This document shows positions 15,040-21,792 of a DNA stretch of 21,792 bases, one piece after another. This DNA is from Euryarchaeota archaeon UBA173 (lineage in GTDB: Archaea; Thermoplasmatota; Poseidoniia; Poseidoniales; Thalassarchaeaceae). The notes below the pieces were generated by a model, which was not told the DNA's origin, searched no databases, and saw nothing but the letters and a program-made list of their open reading frames with translations. The DNA lies in assembly GCA_002498925.1 (NCBI GenBank), contig DAJH01000033.1, positions 535 through 22,326 of the forward strand, in the 5' to 3' direction. How positions within the stretch are numbered: position 1 is the first letter of the stretch; the number at the start of each line of letters is the position of its first letter. The translations under genes and the position numbers were made by a program.

Positions 15040-16028
15040 ACTGAAAGCCCCCTGTGTTCGTCCGTCATTAGTTCATCAGTCCCCTTGACCTCCTCGCCGA
15101 GCTTATCCATAATCAGTAGGAAGATGTCCTCCAAGTCTGGTTCGTAATCCGACATTTTCCTTACTTGAACGCCGCATAATGATGCTGCCTCCATTATCTT
15201 AGAGTAGGTCTCTTCCGATGATTTGGAGATTCTCATATTCCTTCCGAGCCTCCTTACCAGCATCCCCATTGATACAAGTTGGGATTCCATTTCAGAGGCA
15301 CCGCCCCAAACGGAGATCTCGATTTCAGATTCTACCTGGCTGACTAATTCATCGATTTTTCCTTCGACTACGATCTTTCCCTTGTGTATCATTACAATTC
15401 TATCGCACACTTCTTGCACGTCATCCATGACATGGCTACTCATGATGACTGACCTGCCCCCCTCTGTAACAGTCCTCCTCAAGGTCTGGAGCATGAAGTC
15501 CCTAGCTCTTTGATCTAGGCCATTCGTTGGTTCGTCGCAGATTAGTAGTTCAGGGTCATGAATTAGGGCGCATGCAAGCTTAGTGGCTTGCTTCATCCCC
15601 GTACTGAAAGTCTCTATCTTCCTGTATCTCTGATCCTTCAGGCCAACATATTCCAGTACCTCATGGGCCCTCTGAGTGGCTACCGAGCTATTCATTCCAA
15701 GGAGTTCCCCTGAATACCTAACCTGATCGATAGCGTTCAAGCCGGGATCTAGTGAGTCATACTCGGGCATATATCCAATTTTGGAGCGTATTAGGTGACC
15801 TTCGGTCCTCATGTCGTGACCTAGTACGTGTCCGTCTCCAGAAGTTGCTTTGATGAGGCCTAGGATGCATTTGAAGAGCGTGGACTTTCCAGCCCCATTG
15901 GGGCCCAACAGTCCAGTGGCCCCATGGGGTATGGCAAGGTTGATGTCTTCTAGTGCCAAGTGTGGGCCATACAACTTTCTCAGGGCTCTGGCCTCTATCA
16001 GGGGCAAAGGTGTCGATTCAGGAGCCAT
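15036..16028 (-). CDS. ABC transporter ATP-binding protein (ABC-2 family, first copy)
   Basis: This 330-residue ATPase has Walker A GPNGAGKST (42-50), signature FSTGMKQAT (141-149), Walker B LLICDEPTNGLD (161-172) and switch His H199 in MSSHV. The Q-loop reads GYMPEYDSL with Glu in place of Gln. A C-terminal extension of about 100 residues follows the nucleotide-binding domain. I chose ATG 16028, with GGTGGC 4 nt upstream; GTG 16037 is in frame but falls in that ribosome site. This is the first gene of the ABC unit. Its leader contains a strong hairpin ending at the ribosome site and a candidate promoter over the tgtA stop, so the unit may be transcribed separately from tgtA. Confidence 0.9.
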   Translation of the reverse strand: MAPESTPLPLIEARALRKLYGPHLALEDINLAIPHGATGLLGPNGAGKSTLFKCILGLIKATSGDGHVLGHDMRTEGHLIRSKIGYMPEYDSLDPGLNAIDQVRYSGELLGMNSSVATQRAHEVLEYVGLKDQRYRKIETFSTGMKQATKLACALIHDPELLICDEPTNGLDQRARDFMLQTLRRTVTEGGRSVIMSSHVMDDVQEVCDRIVMIHKGKIVVEGKIDELVSQVESEIEISVWGGASEMESQLVSMGMLVRRLGRNMRISKSSEETYSKIMEAASLCGVQVRKMSDYEPDLEDIFLLIMDKLGEEVKGTDELMTDEHRGLSV

Positions 16029-16037
16029 TATTGCCAC

Positions 16038-16057
16038 CGACTCCCTAAAGGGAGTCG
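16038..16057 (-). promoter_or_regulatory. Perfect 8-bp stem-loop at the ABC unit ribosome-binding site
   Basis: CGACTCCC (16038-16045) and GGGAGTCG (16050-16057) are perfectly complementary around a 4-nt loop. On the mRNA the stem ends at the first G of the GGTGGC ribosome site, 9 nt before ATG 16028. It could be a leader hairpin controlling translation, or as DNA a palindromic operator. Two weaker hairpins lie further upstream in the same leader (CTAATCC/GGATAG at 16086-16100 and CTGC/GCAG at 16102-16113). Confidence 0.5.
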
Positions 16058-16124
16058 TTACTCGCTTGATGGTACGTCTCTTGAACTAATCCCCGGATAG
16101 TCTGCCTGTGCAGTCTGAATGCGG

Positions 16125-16134
16125 TTTTATTTTT
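16125..16134 (-). promoter_or_regulatory. Candidate TATA box of the ABC unit
   Basis: The minus strand reads AAAAATAAAA here, preceded by GGG, and overlaps the tgtA stop codon. It is the most AT-rich stretch between tgtA and the ABC unit and lies about 100 nt upstream of the first start. A transcript starting some 25 nt downstream would have a leader of about 70 nt containing the hairpins. No T-rich terminator is visible on the minus strand, so read-through from tgtA is also possible. Confidence 0.3.
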
Positions 16135-18262
16135 CCCTAAGGGCTCCATCTCTGACCTTCACCGCTATGCCTTTCTTGAAGCATGCCATCTCCATCGAGG
16201 TAGACTGCGCAACACCATGTGCAACTAAGTCCCCTGATGAGGAGACGACGATGCATGGCTGTCCCGGAGTTACATGGGGGTCTGCGCCGTCGATATACCC
16301 ATGCATGACGTTCCTGCCTTGGCCGACGAATGGTATTGCATCATCTGAAAGAAGTACTCTTGGTATGCCAGGGTGGTCCTCCTCTTCGGTTTCGGTCTCG
16401 GAGCCAAATCTGGCCGGAGGGGCATGATTGAATGAATGCAACAATCTGGCCCCGCCCAAGGCCAATGATATCCCCCCATCCTTCAGCCTAGGGGAAAAGA
16501 CGTGCTCTCCATCTACGCTTACATTGACCATCCTGTCAGTCTTTGACTTCCTAGATGACATTTCATTGGTCATTCCACATAGAAGTCCGGGCTTCATGGC
16601 ACATAGGACCGAAAGTTTGTCCACGATTGAACACCTATCAATCCATGATCTGATTTCGGGATACTCTGCAGGCAAATTTTCTGGAGCCTCGCCTGGGTAG
16701 ATGGTGACGTGAGGAATATCGTTTAGGCCGAGAGTCTCCAAATCCTCGACCAGTTGCTCATTATCGGTGGGTTCGAGCCAAATTGCTTCAGGGCCATCTA
16801 TGTGGCAGAAGGGAGATACGTCTTCAAAGGAGAATGGAATTACACCCAGGGGCGTGGATATCACCACCACAGACTTTGGATTCTCCAATAGGGCTTCAAT
16901 GACTGTATGGAGGCAGGTGCTCCTCCAGGGAGGGGAGGTTCCCTCTAACACAACCACCCTCTCTGGGGGGCCCACGGAACCGTCCCACCAAGACCCAGGT
17001 ATCCTCCACCTTAGGGACAGTAATGCCATAATGTGTAGAACATGAGGCCTTGAGTCGATATCATCTGAAATTGGTTCGCCGCCCCCCCTAACAGGGTTGG
17101 TGGAAGCCATTATGTCAAGAAGAGAATTTCCAACCTCGCTTTCCTCGAGTTGCTCTAGTTCTTCGATTACCCAGAGGAATGCCTCGCGAAGTCTAGAGGA
17201 TGAATGGCTTCTTTTTTCCGCGAGTTCCCAGATTTTCCCATTCCTGACTGCCTCGCGGCATCTGGCTAATTCTGATTGAGTGATTTCCAGGTTGTGATGT
17301 GCCAGGATGGCCGCTCGATCGTCCTTTTCCATGCCTCTGACTTCTTCCGGGGATTTTCCAAATAATGCTGAAGAGCTGATCGGCCATTCTTTCAGGCCTT
17401 CGAGCCTGACGGTCCCATCGGGGGTGAGTAGCCTATCGTCTCTGGCGAAAAGTGCGTAGGCTGCACTGTCAAAAATATCTACTCCGAGGGCTATCGATAG
17501 CGGGAATAGGAGTGGATGGCCGCATCCAAACATGTGGATTGGTCGATTACGCGGAATAGTTGATCTAGAGGCAAGAATGATTCCAAATAATTCTCGATAT
17601 CGCTGTTGTTCCATTAGTGGGACTATCCCCCCTATGGGGTGAATGGCGAAACCCCTACTATCGCCCTCTAGTGAACCCATTAGTTCACCGGATTCTGAAC
17701 GGAGGTCGTGGTGCAAGCCACCCTGAATTGGCCCATTCAAAAGGAGTTTTTCTCCAGCCTCTGACAATGACGGTAATGCCCTGGAGGCCGTCTCAGAAAC
17801 TGCATCTTCCAATTCCTCTCTGCTCATATCTGGACGACCGAACACATCCAACATTGTGCCTATGTCAACTCCAATTTCCCTCTGGAATGAAACGATCTCC
17901 TCAATGCCTACCTCCACATCCCCATAAACGTATGACTGAAATGTGCCTGAGTCAGTGACAACTATCCCTGGGAAGTCCAGAAGTTCGTGTATGCCGTTCG
18001 ATAAAGCTGGGACCCTCAGTTTCTCATGCTTCCAAATGACGTATGAGTTAGTGATCAGGGCGTCGACGCCATACCTGTCCCACATCTCTCGTGGTTCGAT
18101 TGTTCTCAAATTCGGATTCACTACCGGTAGCAACATCGGGGTCGTTAAAATTCCGTGGCCTGTATGGAATTTCCCTATCCTAGCTGCTCCGTCCCTGCTG
18201 ACGACCTCGAATAGACCTAGGTCCTGAGGACGGCAAGGCTCGGGGCCGGGACGCTTTTCCAT
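16127..18262 (-). CDS. tgtA: Archaeosine tRNA-guanine transglycosylase, zinc-ligand-less, with degenerate ArcS-like domain
   Basis: This 711-residue protein aligns with archaeal TGT, which exchanges guanine-15 of tRNA for preQ0. The catalytic domain (about 15-360) shows VTDSGTFQ (D104), GVDIGTMLD, GPIQGG, HPIGGIVPLME, MFGCGHP and GVDIFDSA (260-267), so both Asp motifs are kept. The archaeal zinc motif FPCSCPVC is replaced by WPISSSAL (I295, S297, L300 at the Cys positions), although the His in HHNL (H323) remains. Residues about 435-545 resemble the ArcS core: VVVLEGTSPPWRSTCLH, then STPLGVIPFSFEDVSP. The ArcS signature PC-x3-KPY-x2-S-x2-H reads EG-x2-PPW-x2-T-x2-H, without the Lys. A C-terminal PUA domain follows (about 634-707). 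P. horikoshii TgtA has 582 residues, so about 130 are extra. ATG 18262 lies 24 bp after acnX. Confidence 0.88.
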   Translation of the reverse strand: MEKRPGPEPCRPQDLGLFEVVSRDGAARIGKFHTGHGILTTPMLLPVVNPNLRTIEPREMWDRYGVDALITNSYVIWKHEKLRVPALSNGIHELLDFPGIVVTDSGTFQSYVYGDVEVGIEEIVSFQREIGVDIGTMLDVFGRPDMSREELEDAVSETASRALPSLSEAGEKLLLNGPIQGGLHHDLRSESGELMGSLEGDSRGFAIHPIGGIVPLMEQQRYRELFGIILASRSTIPRNRPIHMFGCGHPLLFPLSIALGVDIFDSAAYALFARDDRLLTPDGTVRLEGLKEWPISSSALFGKSPEEVRGMEKDDRAAILAHHNLEITQSELARCREAVRNGKIWELAEKRSHSSSRLREAFLWVIEELEQLEESEVGNSLLDIMASTNPVRGGGEPISDDIDSRPHVLHIMALLSLRWRIPGSWWDGSVGPPERVVVLEGTSPPWRSTCLHTVIEALLENPKSVVVISTPLGVIPFSFEDVSPFCHIDGPEAIWLEPTDNEQLVEDLETLGLNDIPHVTIYPGEAPENLPAEYPEIRSWIDRCSIVDKLSVLCAMKPGLLCGMTNEMSSRKSKTDRMVNVSVDGEHVFSPRLKDGGISLALGGARLLHSFNHAPPARFGSETETEEEDHPGIPRVLLSDDAIPFVGQGRNVMHGYIDGADPHVTPGQPCIVVSSSGDLVAHGVAQSTSMEMACFKKGIAVKVRDGALREK

Positions 18263-18286
18263 GGGTTGCGCTGGACGTTTTCGTCA

Positions 18287-20077
18287 TCAACCCTCGCTCG
18301 CACGCGATAAGGTGCTTAGGGAGACCTTTCCGTCGATTAAGGACATCTCAACCTGGTCTCCTGTATTGATCTCGATTGTCGGATCGATATCAAATCCATG
18401 GGCGTAAGGGACATCCAGCAAAGAGGCGGCAGGCAGGGTCAATGGGCAGACATCCCTGTTTACAATTGCCTTGGGCCCTTTGCCTGTATATATCAGGCCC
18501 ATCAGCACAAATGGTGCTACCGTTGACCCCGAACCCTTCGGGTAAATCAGAATAGTTTCTTCAATTGATGCACCATCTAATGGATGGCCGGGCTCCTCTA
18601 TTACCCCAGTATCCCTGTTAACATATCCCAAGTAGGTGATTGGGACGTCCGTAACCAGGGCCTTGCCAGAAACCTTCCACGAAGATTGGCTGGGTATTCC
18701 GACTCCTCTAGCCGTAATATCACCTGTCTTGTGTGACTTCGAAGTGGCCATTGGCTTTGCCTTTCCAGGGTCTAAGACTGGCCTGTCTCCCGATACTAAT
18801 TCTGAATCGAAGGCATGGGACACACACTCCTGGATATTTGCCACACTAGTAGGCATCCTATTCAGACCGCTGGTCAAATAGTGCTCTGCCTTTAGTGAGT
18901 TAGTAAGTAGGTGATTATACCTCGATCGATTGTAGGGGGTGACTTCCGGACAGGTGTCCCTGAGGACTAATGCCCCGGCTTCCTCTAGGATGTCGAGAGT
19001 GCCGTCAGCGGCGATTGAGTCGTAATTATGGGAGCTCATGAACACCCAGAGCCGTTGATCTGGTATCGCTTCACCTAGTTCCATTCTTGCCCTGACTGCT
19101 GCTGCAGTCAAACGGGCCTCTCCGACACTCGCCTGAGGACATCCTATCACTACGAGATCGATCGTGCCACTAGGGGCAAGCTCCTGATATCTCCTGTCCA
19201 GCTCCTCTTGAGTGAATGTCAACACGCCTTGGTAGGAAGAAGTCTCAGGCGCGTCATTTGTTAGTCCGTCTGCCCATAGCATTGGGCATCCATAATTTGC
19301 TGCAGATGCAGTTAACGCCTTGCGCATCTCAAATGTGGCCGCAGGCAGTCCAGTTATCCTGGGCATTGGACCCCATGGAATTTCCCATTCTGGCATTATT
19401 TTCTTCCCTATCCAGTCACCCAATATGCTCCAATCTGTCGGGTCGTCCATTTCGCATTCAACGTTGACTAGTATGTTTGGCACTCTGTTTTCGGACATAT
19501 GTAGGCCCCATAGTGGAGCCCATCCCGTTAGGGCAGTAGCGAGAGCAGAGAGACCCGACTCACGATTAGTGATCAGCGAAGTGTATGAATTGGAGAAACA
19601 CACTGCATTGGACTCAGCCCATGACCCGATTCCATCTTCGGATTCGACGCCCCTGTCATATGGGGTGCACGAGAGTGTCGCCTCTATTCCTAGCTCGGAA
19701 TAAGAATGGACAATCTCAAACTGCTGCTCCAAGAAATTGGGATGGTCAATCCCCATTTCATCCATTTTCTCATTATCGCACCCCGCTGAGTTCAGCGTTG
19801 TTGGGATTGAGACCTTTCCCTCAGGGTCGCCAGAGAGATCGGACAGGAAGCGTCTGAGCCCATGGCCCCCAGTTATGACGCTGACTCCGGACACATGAGC
19901 GTGTTCGACTCTGACGAATTTCGTGGCACCGGCAGTGGCCGCTAGGTCAACCACCAGGCGTGACGCCTTCTGCCTGGTCGGACCCTGCTCCCCTGAGAGC
20001 ATGGAAAGCAGTTCGGCTGGGACATCCATGAGGAAAGCCGTGGGATGATACTCCTTCAATCCGACGTATTGTAACAC
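18287..20077 (-). CDS. Aconitase X, fused large and small subunits (phosphomevalonate dehydratase-like)
   Basis: This 596-residue protein joins the AcnX catalytic part (1-about 430) to the small swivelling domain (about 452-590). The family's three iron-sulphur Cys are present: C137 in SCTPY, C313 in IGCPQAS and C376 in RDTCPEV. KVSIPTTLN (88-96) and ESNAVCFSNS...TNRESGLSALATALTGWAPLWGLH (155-193) are core AcnX motifs. The small part has PKGSGSTVAPFVL and AIVNRDVCPL. In archaea AcnX acts as mevalonate-5-phosphate dehydratase in the modified mevalonate pathway, usually as two separate subunits; bacterial fused forms include cis-3-hydroxyproline dehydratase. Archaeal context favours isoprenoid synthesis, but this is inferred. 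GTG 20077 has AGGAAAT upstream; ATG 20029 (residue 17) matches the usual family N-terminus better, so the start is uncertain. Confidence 0.85.
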   Translation of the reverse strand: MLQYVGLKEYHPTAFLMDVPAELLSMLSGEQGPTRQKASRLVVDLAATAGATKFVRVEHAHVSGVSVITGGHGLRRFLSDLSGDPEGKVSIPTTLNSAGCDNEKMDEMGIDHPNFLEQQFEIVHSYSELGIEATLSCTPYDRGVESEDGIGSWAESNAVCFSNSYTSLITNRESGLSALATALTGWAPLWGLHMSENRVPNILVNVECEMDDPTDWSILGDWIGKKIMPEWEIPWGPMPRITGLPAATFEMRKALTASAANYGCPMLWADGLTNDAPETSSYQGVLTFTQEELDRRYQELAPSGTIDLVVIGCPQASVGEARLTAAAVRARMELGEAIPDQRLWVFMSSHNYDSIAADGTLDILEEAGALVLRDTCPEVTPYNRSRYNHLLTNSLKAEHYLTSGLNRMPTSVANIQECVSHAFDSELVSGDRPVLDPGKAKPMATSKSHKTGDITARGVGIPSQSSWKVSGKALVTDVPITYLGYVNRDTGVIEEPGHPLDGASIEETILIYPKGSGSTVAPFVLMGLIYTGKGPKAIVNRDVCPLTLPAASLLDVPYAHGFDIDPTIEINTGDQVEMSLIDGKVSLSTLSRASEG

Positions 20078-20171
20078 ACTAATTTCCTATTTGAGTAGGT
20101 TTGCCGGTAATTCCGGAAGTTGCATATGACGGAGAAAGTCAGATTATGAACTAGTATCGGTACGGAAGGTC
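20078..20171. promoter_or_regulatory. Divergent intergenic region between acnX and DUF1295 gene
   Basis: This 94-bp gap must hold both promoters. It contains an inverted repeat, CCGG (20104-20107) and CCGG (20113-20116) around TAATT, near the middle. An AT-rich box, gattatga, lies at about 20142-20149, some 25-30 nt upstream of the plus-strand ATG. The plus-strand gene has GGAAGGTC directly before its start. I see no ORF or strong RNA structure. Promoter calls rest on position only. Confidence 0.25.
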
Positions 20172-21071
20172 ATGGGGATTTCCACAGATTTGCAGAGGGG
20201 GGCCATGGTTGTGGCCATTACTCTGTCAGTCATGGGCTTGGTCGCCGGCGCCACCGGGGCTAATTCAGTCGATATTAGAGGAGTCTCGGGAGTGGCATGC
20301 TGTGCGGCGATTGCACTCGGAATTCAATGGTTGGCATGGATTCCCGCATCTCTAAAGAGAACTGAGCGTTTCTACGATCTAGTAGGCGGATTGACTTACA
20401 TTGCTGTTATCATTTTCAGCCTATGGGCGGGGTCGCAATCAGAACCCCCTGGCCATAGGGAATTGATAGTCAGCATACTTGTGGTAATCTGGTCCATACG
20501 CCTATCCAGTTTCCTATTTTTGCGCATCCATCGTACAGGGAAGGACGGGCGTTTTGATAATTTGAAGACCTCTCCGGTACGATTCATTATTCCATGGAGC
20601 CTACAAGGACTCTGGGTCTTCATAACTCTCAGCGTGGTAGTGGTAATAAACAGCCAATCTGGCCCATCTCCTGATCTTTCTATATGGGACGGTATCGGCT
20701 TGACAGTATGGATTATAGGATTCGGGATCGAAGTTTTGGCGGACTCACAGAAGGCCACCTTCAATGCGAAACCGGAAAATCAGGGGAGATGGATTGACGA
20801 GGGGCTATGGGCACGATCTCGACACCCCAACTACCTAGGTGAGATTCTCCTGTGGACAGGGATCGCATGCTTTGGAATACCCTGCTTCGAGGGATTGGAG
20901 ATGGTGGCCTGGATCTCCCCCCTATTCGTGTACCTTCTCTTAACGAAAATCAGCGGAGTCCCGATACTGGATGAGAGGTGTTTGGAAAGGTGGGGGGATA
21001 ATCCTGACTACCAAAGGTATCGTTCAGAGACTCCCGCTCTGATCCCTCACCTCAGGGCACGTAAGCGATGA
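20172..21071 (+). CDS. DUF1295 / steroid 5-alpha-reductase-like membrane protein
   Basis: This 299-residue protein has about seven hydrophobic segments (for example 11-30, 40-57, 72-86, 99-117, 143-160, 172-190 and 225-257). It carries the DUF1295 signatures ERFYDLVGGLTY (65-76), KDGRFD (124-129), SRHPNYLGEILLW (216-228) and the C-terminal GVPILDERCLERWGDNPDYQRYRSETPALIP. The family is related to isoprenylcysteine methyltransferases and steroid reductases, with active sites in the membrane acting on lipid-like substrates; the reaction here is unknown. Start ATG 20172 is preceded by GGAAGGTC. It is divergent from acnX, a possible isoprenoid gene, which could hint at a lipid link but is weak evidence. 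Its 3' end is 12 bp from a convergent gene. Confidence 0.85.
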   Translation: MGISTDLQRGAMVVAITLSVMGLVAGATGANSVDIRGVSGVACCAAIALGIQWLAWIPASLKRTERFYDLVGGLTYIAVIIFSLWAGSQSEPPGHRELIVSILVVIWSIRLSSFLFLRIHRTGKDGRFDNLKTSPVRFIIPWSLQGLWVFITLSVVVVINSQSGPSPDLSIWDGIGLTVWIIGFGIEVLADSQKATFNAKPENQGRWIDEGLWARSRHPNYLGEILLWTGIACFGIPCFEGLEMVAWISPLFVYLLLTKISGVPILDERCLERWGDNPDYQRYRSETPALIPHLRARKR

Positions 21072-21083
21072 ATTGGCCGAGGA

Positions 21084-21656
21084 TCACTCGAGTCTGGAGT
21101 CTATGCTCTTCAACAAGTCCCTTATCTCCACAAGAACATCATTTGATTCGGATGATGGGGCGGCGGACGGGGCTGAGACGAGCGAGTCCCTTTGCTGGAG
21201 GACGAGGTCACGGAACCCATCTGCGTTTTTCACCCCAGTTAGTATGAAAGGTGCTGCACCAGCAGTCTCGAACTGCATCCTGACAACCCCGAAAGCGTTC
21301 AGAATAGGGCCCTCGTGAATAGACACATCCGTGAGTTTGTCCAGGGGGATGTTCTGCTGCTTCTTGAACAGCCACCCCATTCGCATGTTGATAGAGCGGT
21401 CAGTAAGGGCCCCACTCATGTGCTCAAACTGCTTCTTGTGTACAAGCCAGCCGAATGGAACCCAAAAGAGCATCACTACGATTCCGACTACTGACATCAG
21501 AAGGCCGAAATTTGCCGTCATCCACCAGTAGATGATTATCTTCCTATCAAACTCTACGTCCATAATTTTGCCACTGTCGGCGTAGCTGGGTTGCACTTGG
21601 ATCCCTTCATCCATGAAATAGCCGCGGTGCAGGATGTAATTTAATTCAGTGGTCAT
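21084..21656 (-). CDS. Small membrane-anchored PH-domain (bPH2) protein
   Basis: This 190-residue protein has a short N-terminal segment, one hydrophobic hairpin or long helix (about 41-70) and a bPH2 domain. The domain opens with LTDRSINMRMGWLFKKQQNIPLDKLTDVSIHEGPILNAFGVVRMQFETAG (85-134), a pattern very like the domain at 9323-10222. A Ser/Ala/Pro linker and a final amphipathic helix (VLVEIRDLLKSIDSRL) follow, as in many archaeal members; this helix may drive oligomerisation. ATG 21656 overlaps the last 11 nt of the upstream gene on the same strand, suggesting coupled translation. ATG 21614 (residue 15) is an alternative start. The function of this family is unknown. Confidence 0.8.
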   Translation of the reverse strand: MTTELNYILHRGYFMDEGIQVQPSYADSGKIMDVEFDRKIIIYWWMTANFGLLMSVVGIVVMLFWVPFGWLVHKKQFEHMSGALTDRSINMRMGWLFKKQQNIPLDKLTDVSIHEGPILNAFGVVRMQFETAGAAPFILTGVKNADGFRDLVLQQRDSLVSAPSAAPSSESNDVLVEIRDLLKSIDSRLE

Positions 21657-21792
21657 CCCTGCTGAATACTGGAATTGGCCCCATCTTGTGCGAATTGATG
21701 CTGTTTAGATGGAGGTACCTATCCATGACCTTGCTCTGCCTATCCGTTAGTTCGGCCCCCGATGGACTCTCCTTCTCCCTCATTGCCCACTC
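21646..21792 (-). CDS. C-terminal 48 residues of a gene entering from the right edge (possibly NAD+ synthase)
   Basis: The frame is open from the right edge to TGA at 21646-21648. It reads EWAMREKESP, then LTDRQSKVMDRYLHLNSINS and HKMGPIPVFSRDDH. It is hydrophilic, with no membrane helix. Coding character is supported by the 11-nt overlap with the downstream PH-domain gene on the same strand. The ending S-x-HK-x-x-P-x-P resembles the C-terminus of ammonia-dependent NAD+ synthases (HKR-x-x-PP). That is only a weak hint because the catalytic part is outside the window. Confidence 0.5.
   Translation of the reverse strand, partial: EWAMREKESPSGAELTDRQSKVMDRYLHLNSINSHKMGPIPVFSRDDH

Noticed and set aside
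16125..16134. T-rich run as a terminator for tgtA
   Set aside because: The T run is on the plus strand, whereas tgtA is read from the minus strand, where it is an A run; it fits a TATA-like box better.
1..21792. tRNA, rRNA, CRISPR, transposase or prophage signals
   Set aside because: None seen by eye on either strand: no cloverleaf-like sequence, spaced direct repeats, integrase or transposase motifs. A covariance-model scan was not possible here.

Overview
This window looks like a chromosomal segment of a mesophilic euryarchaeon in the Thermoplasmatota, most likely a marine Group II lineage (Poseidoniia). That placement is an inference. The evidence is an archaeal CTP-type riboflavin kinase (ribK), an archaeosine tRNA-guanine transglycosylase (tgtA), a fused aconitase-X/phosphomevalonate dehydratase-like protein, GGTGAT-type Shine-Dalgarno sites, GTG and TTG starts, extracellular aspartate-rich repeats inside membrane proteins, and very tight gene packing. 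I see no rRNA, tRNA, CRISPR array, insertion sequence or phage gene. The longest gap between genes is about 154 bp.

Left part (1-7847): a UMF1/Atg22-type MFS transporter runs off the left edge on the minus strand. Divergent to it is an odd glycerophosphodiester phosphodiesterase-like gene whose usual N-terminal HRG motif is missing but appears at the extreme C-terminus. Then come a citrate synthase of the mitochondrial-like subgroup (minus), a small four-helix membrane protein (plus), a KBL-type alpha-oxoamine synthase followed by a hotdog thioesterase (minus pair), a PqqB-like metallo-beta-lactamase-fold protein and ribK (plus pair).

Middle and right (7825-20077): eleven consecutive minus-strand genes. 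Read in transcription order they are acnX, tgtA, then after an 89-bp structured leader an ABC unit of ATPase-permease-ATPase-permease, followed by a lipocalin/CrtC-like Trp-rich protein, a PH-domain membrane protein, a TPR-like protein and truA. Stops and starts in the ABC unit overlap (ATGA) or abut, so translation is probably coupled. The second permease carries about 260 extracellular acidic residues. The right end has a DUF1295 membrane protein (plus), a small PH-domain membrane protein (minus) and the last 48 residues of a gene entering from the right edge.

The most notable points are the ABC-lipocalin-PH cluster as a possible uncharacterised envelope system; calcium-repeat-like insertions in two unrelated transporters; a TgtA that keeps its catalytic Asp motifs but has lost the CxCxxC zinc ligands and carries a degenerate ArcS-like domain; and the GDPD-like protein, which may be circularly permuted or be a truncated tandem protein.
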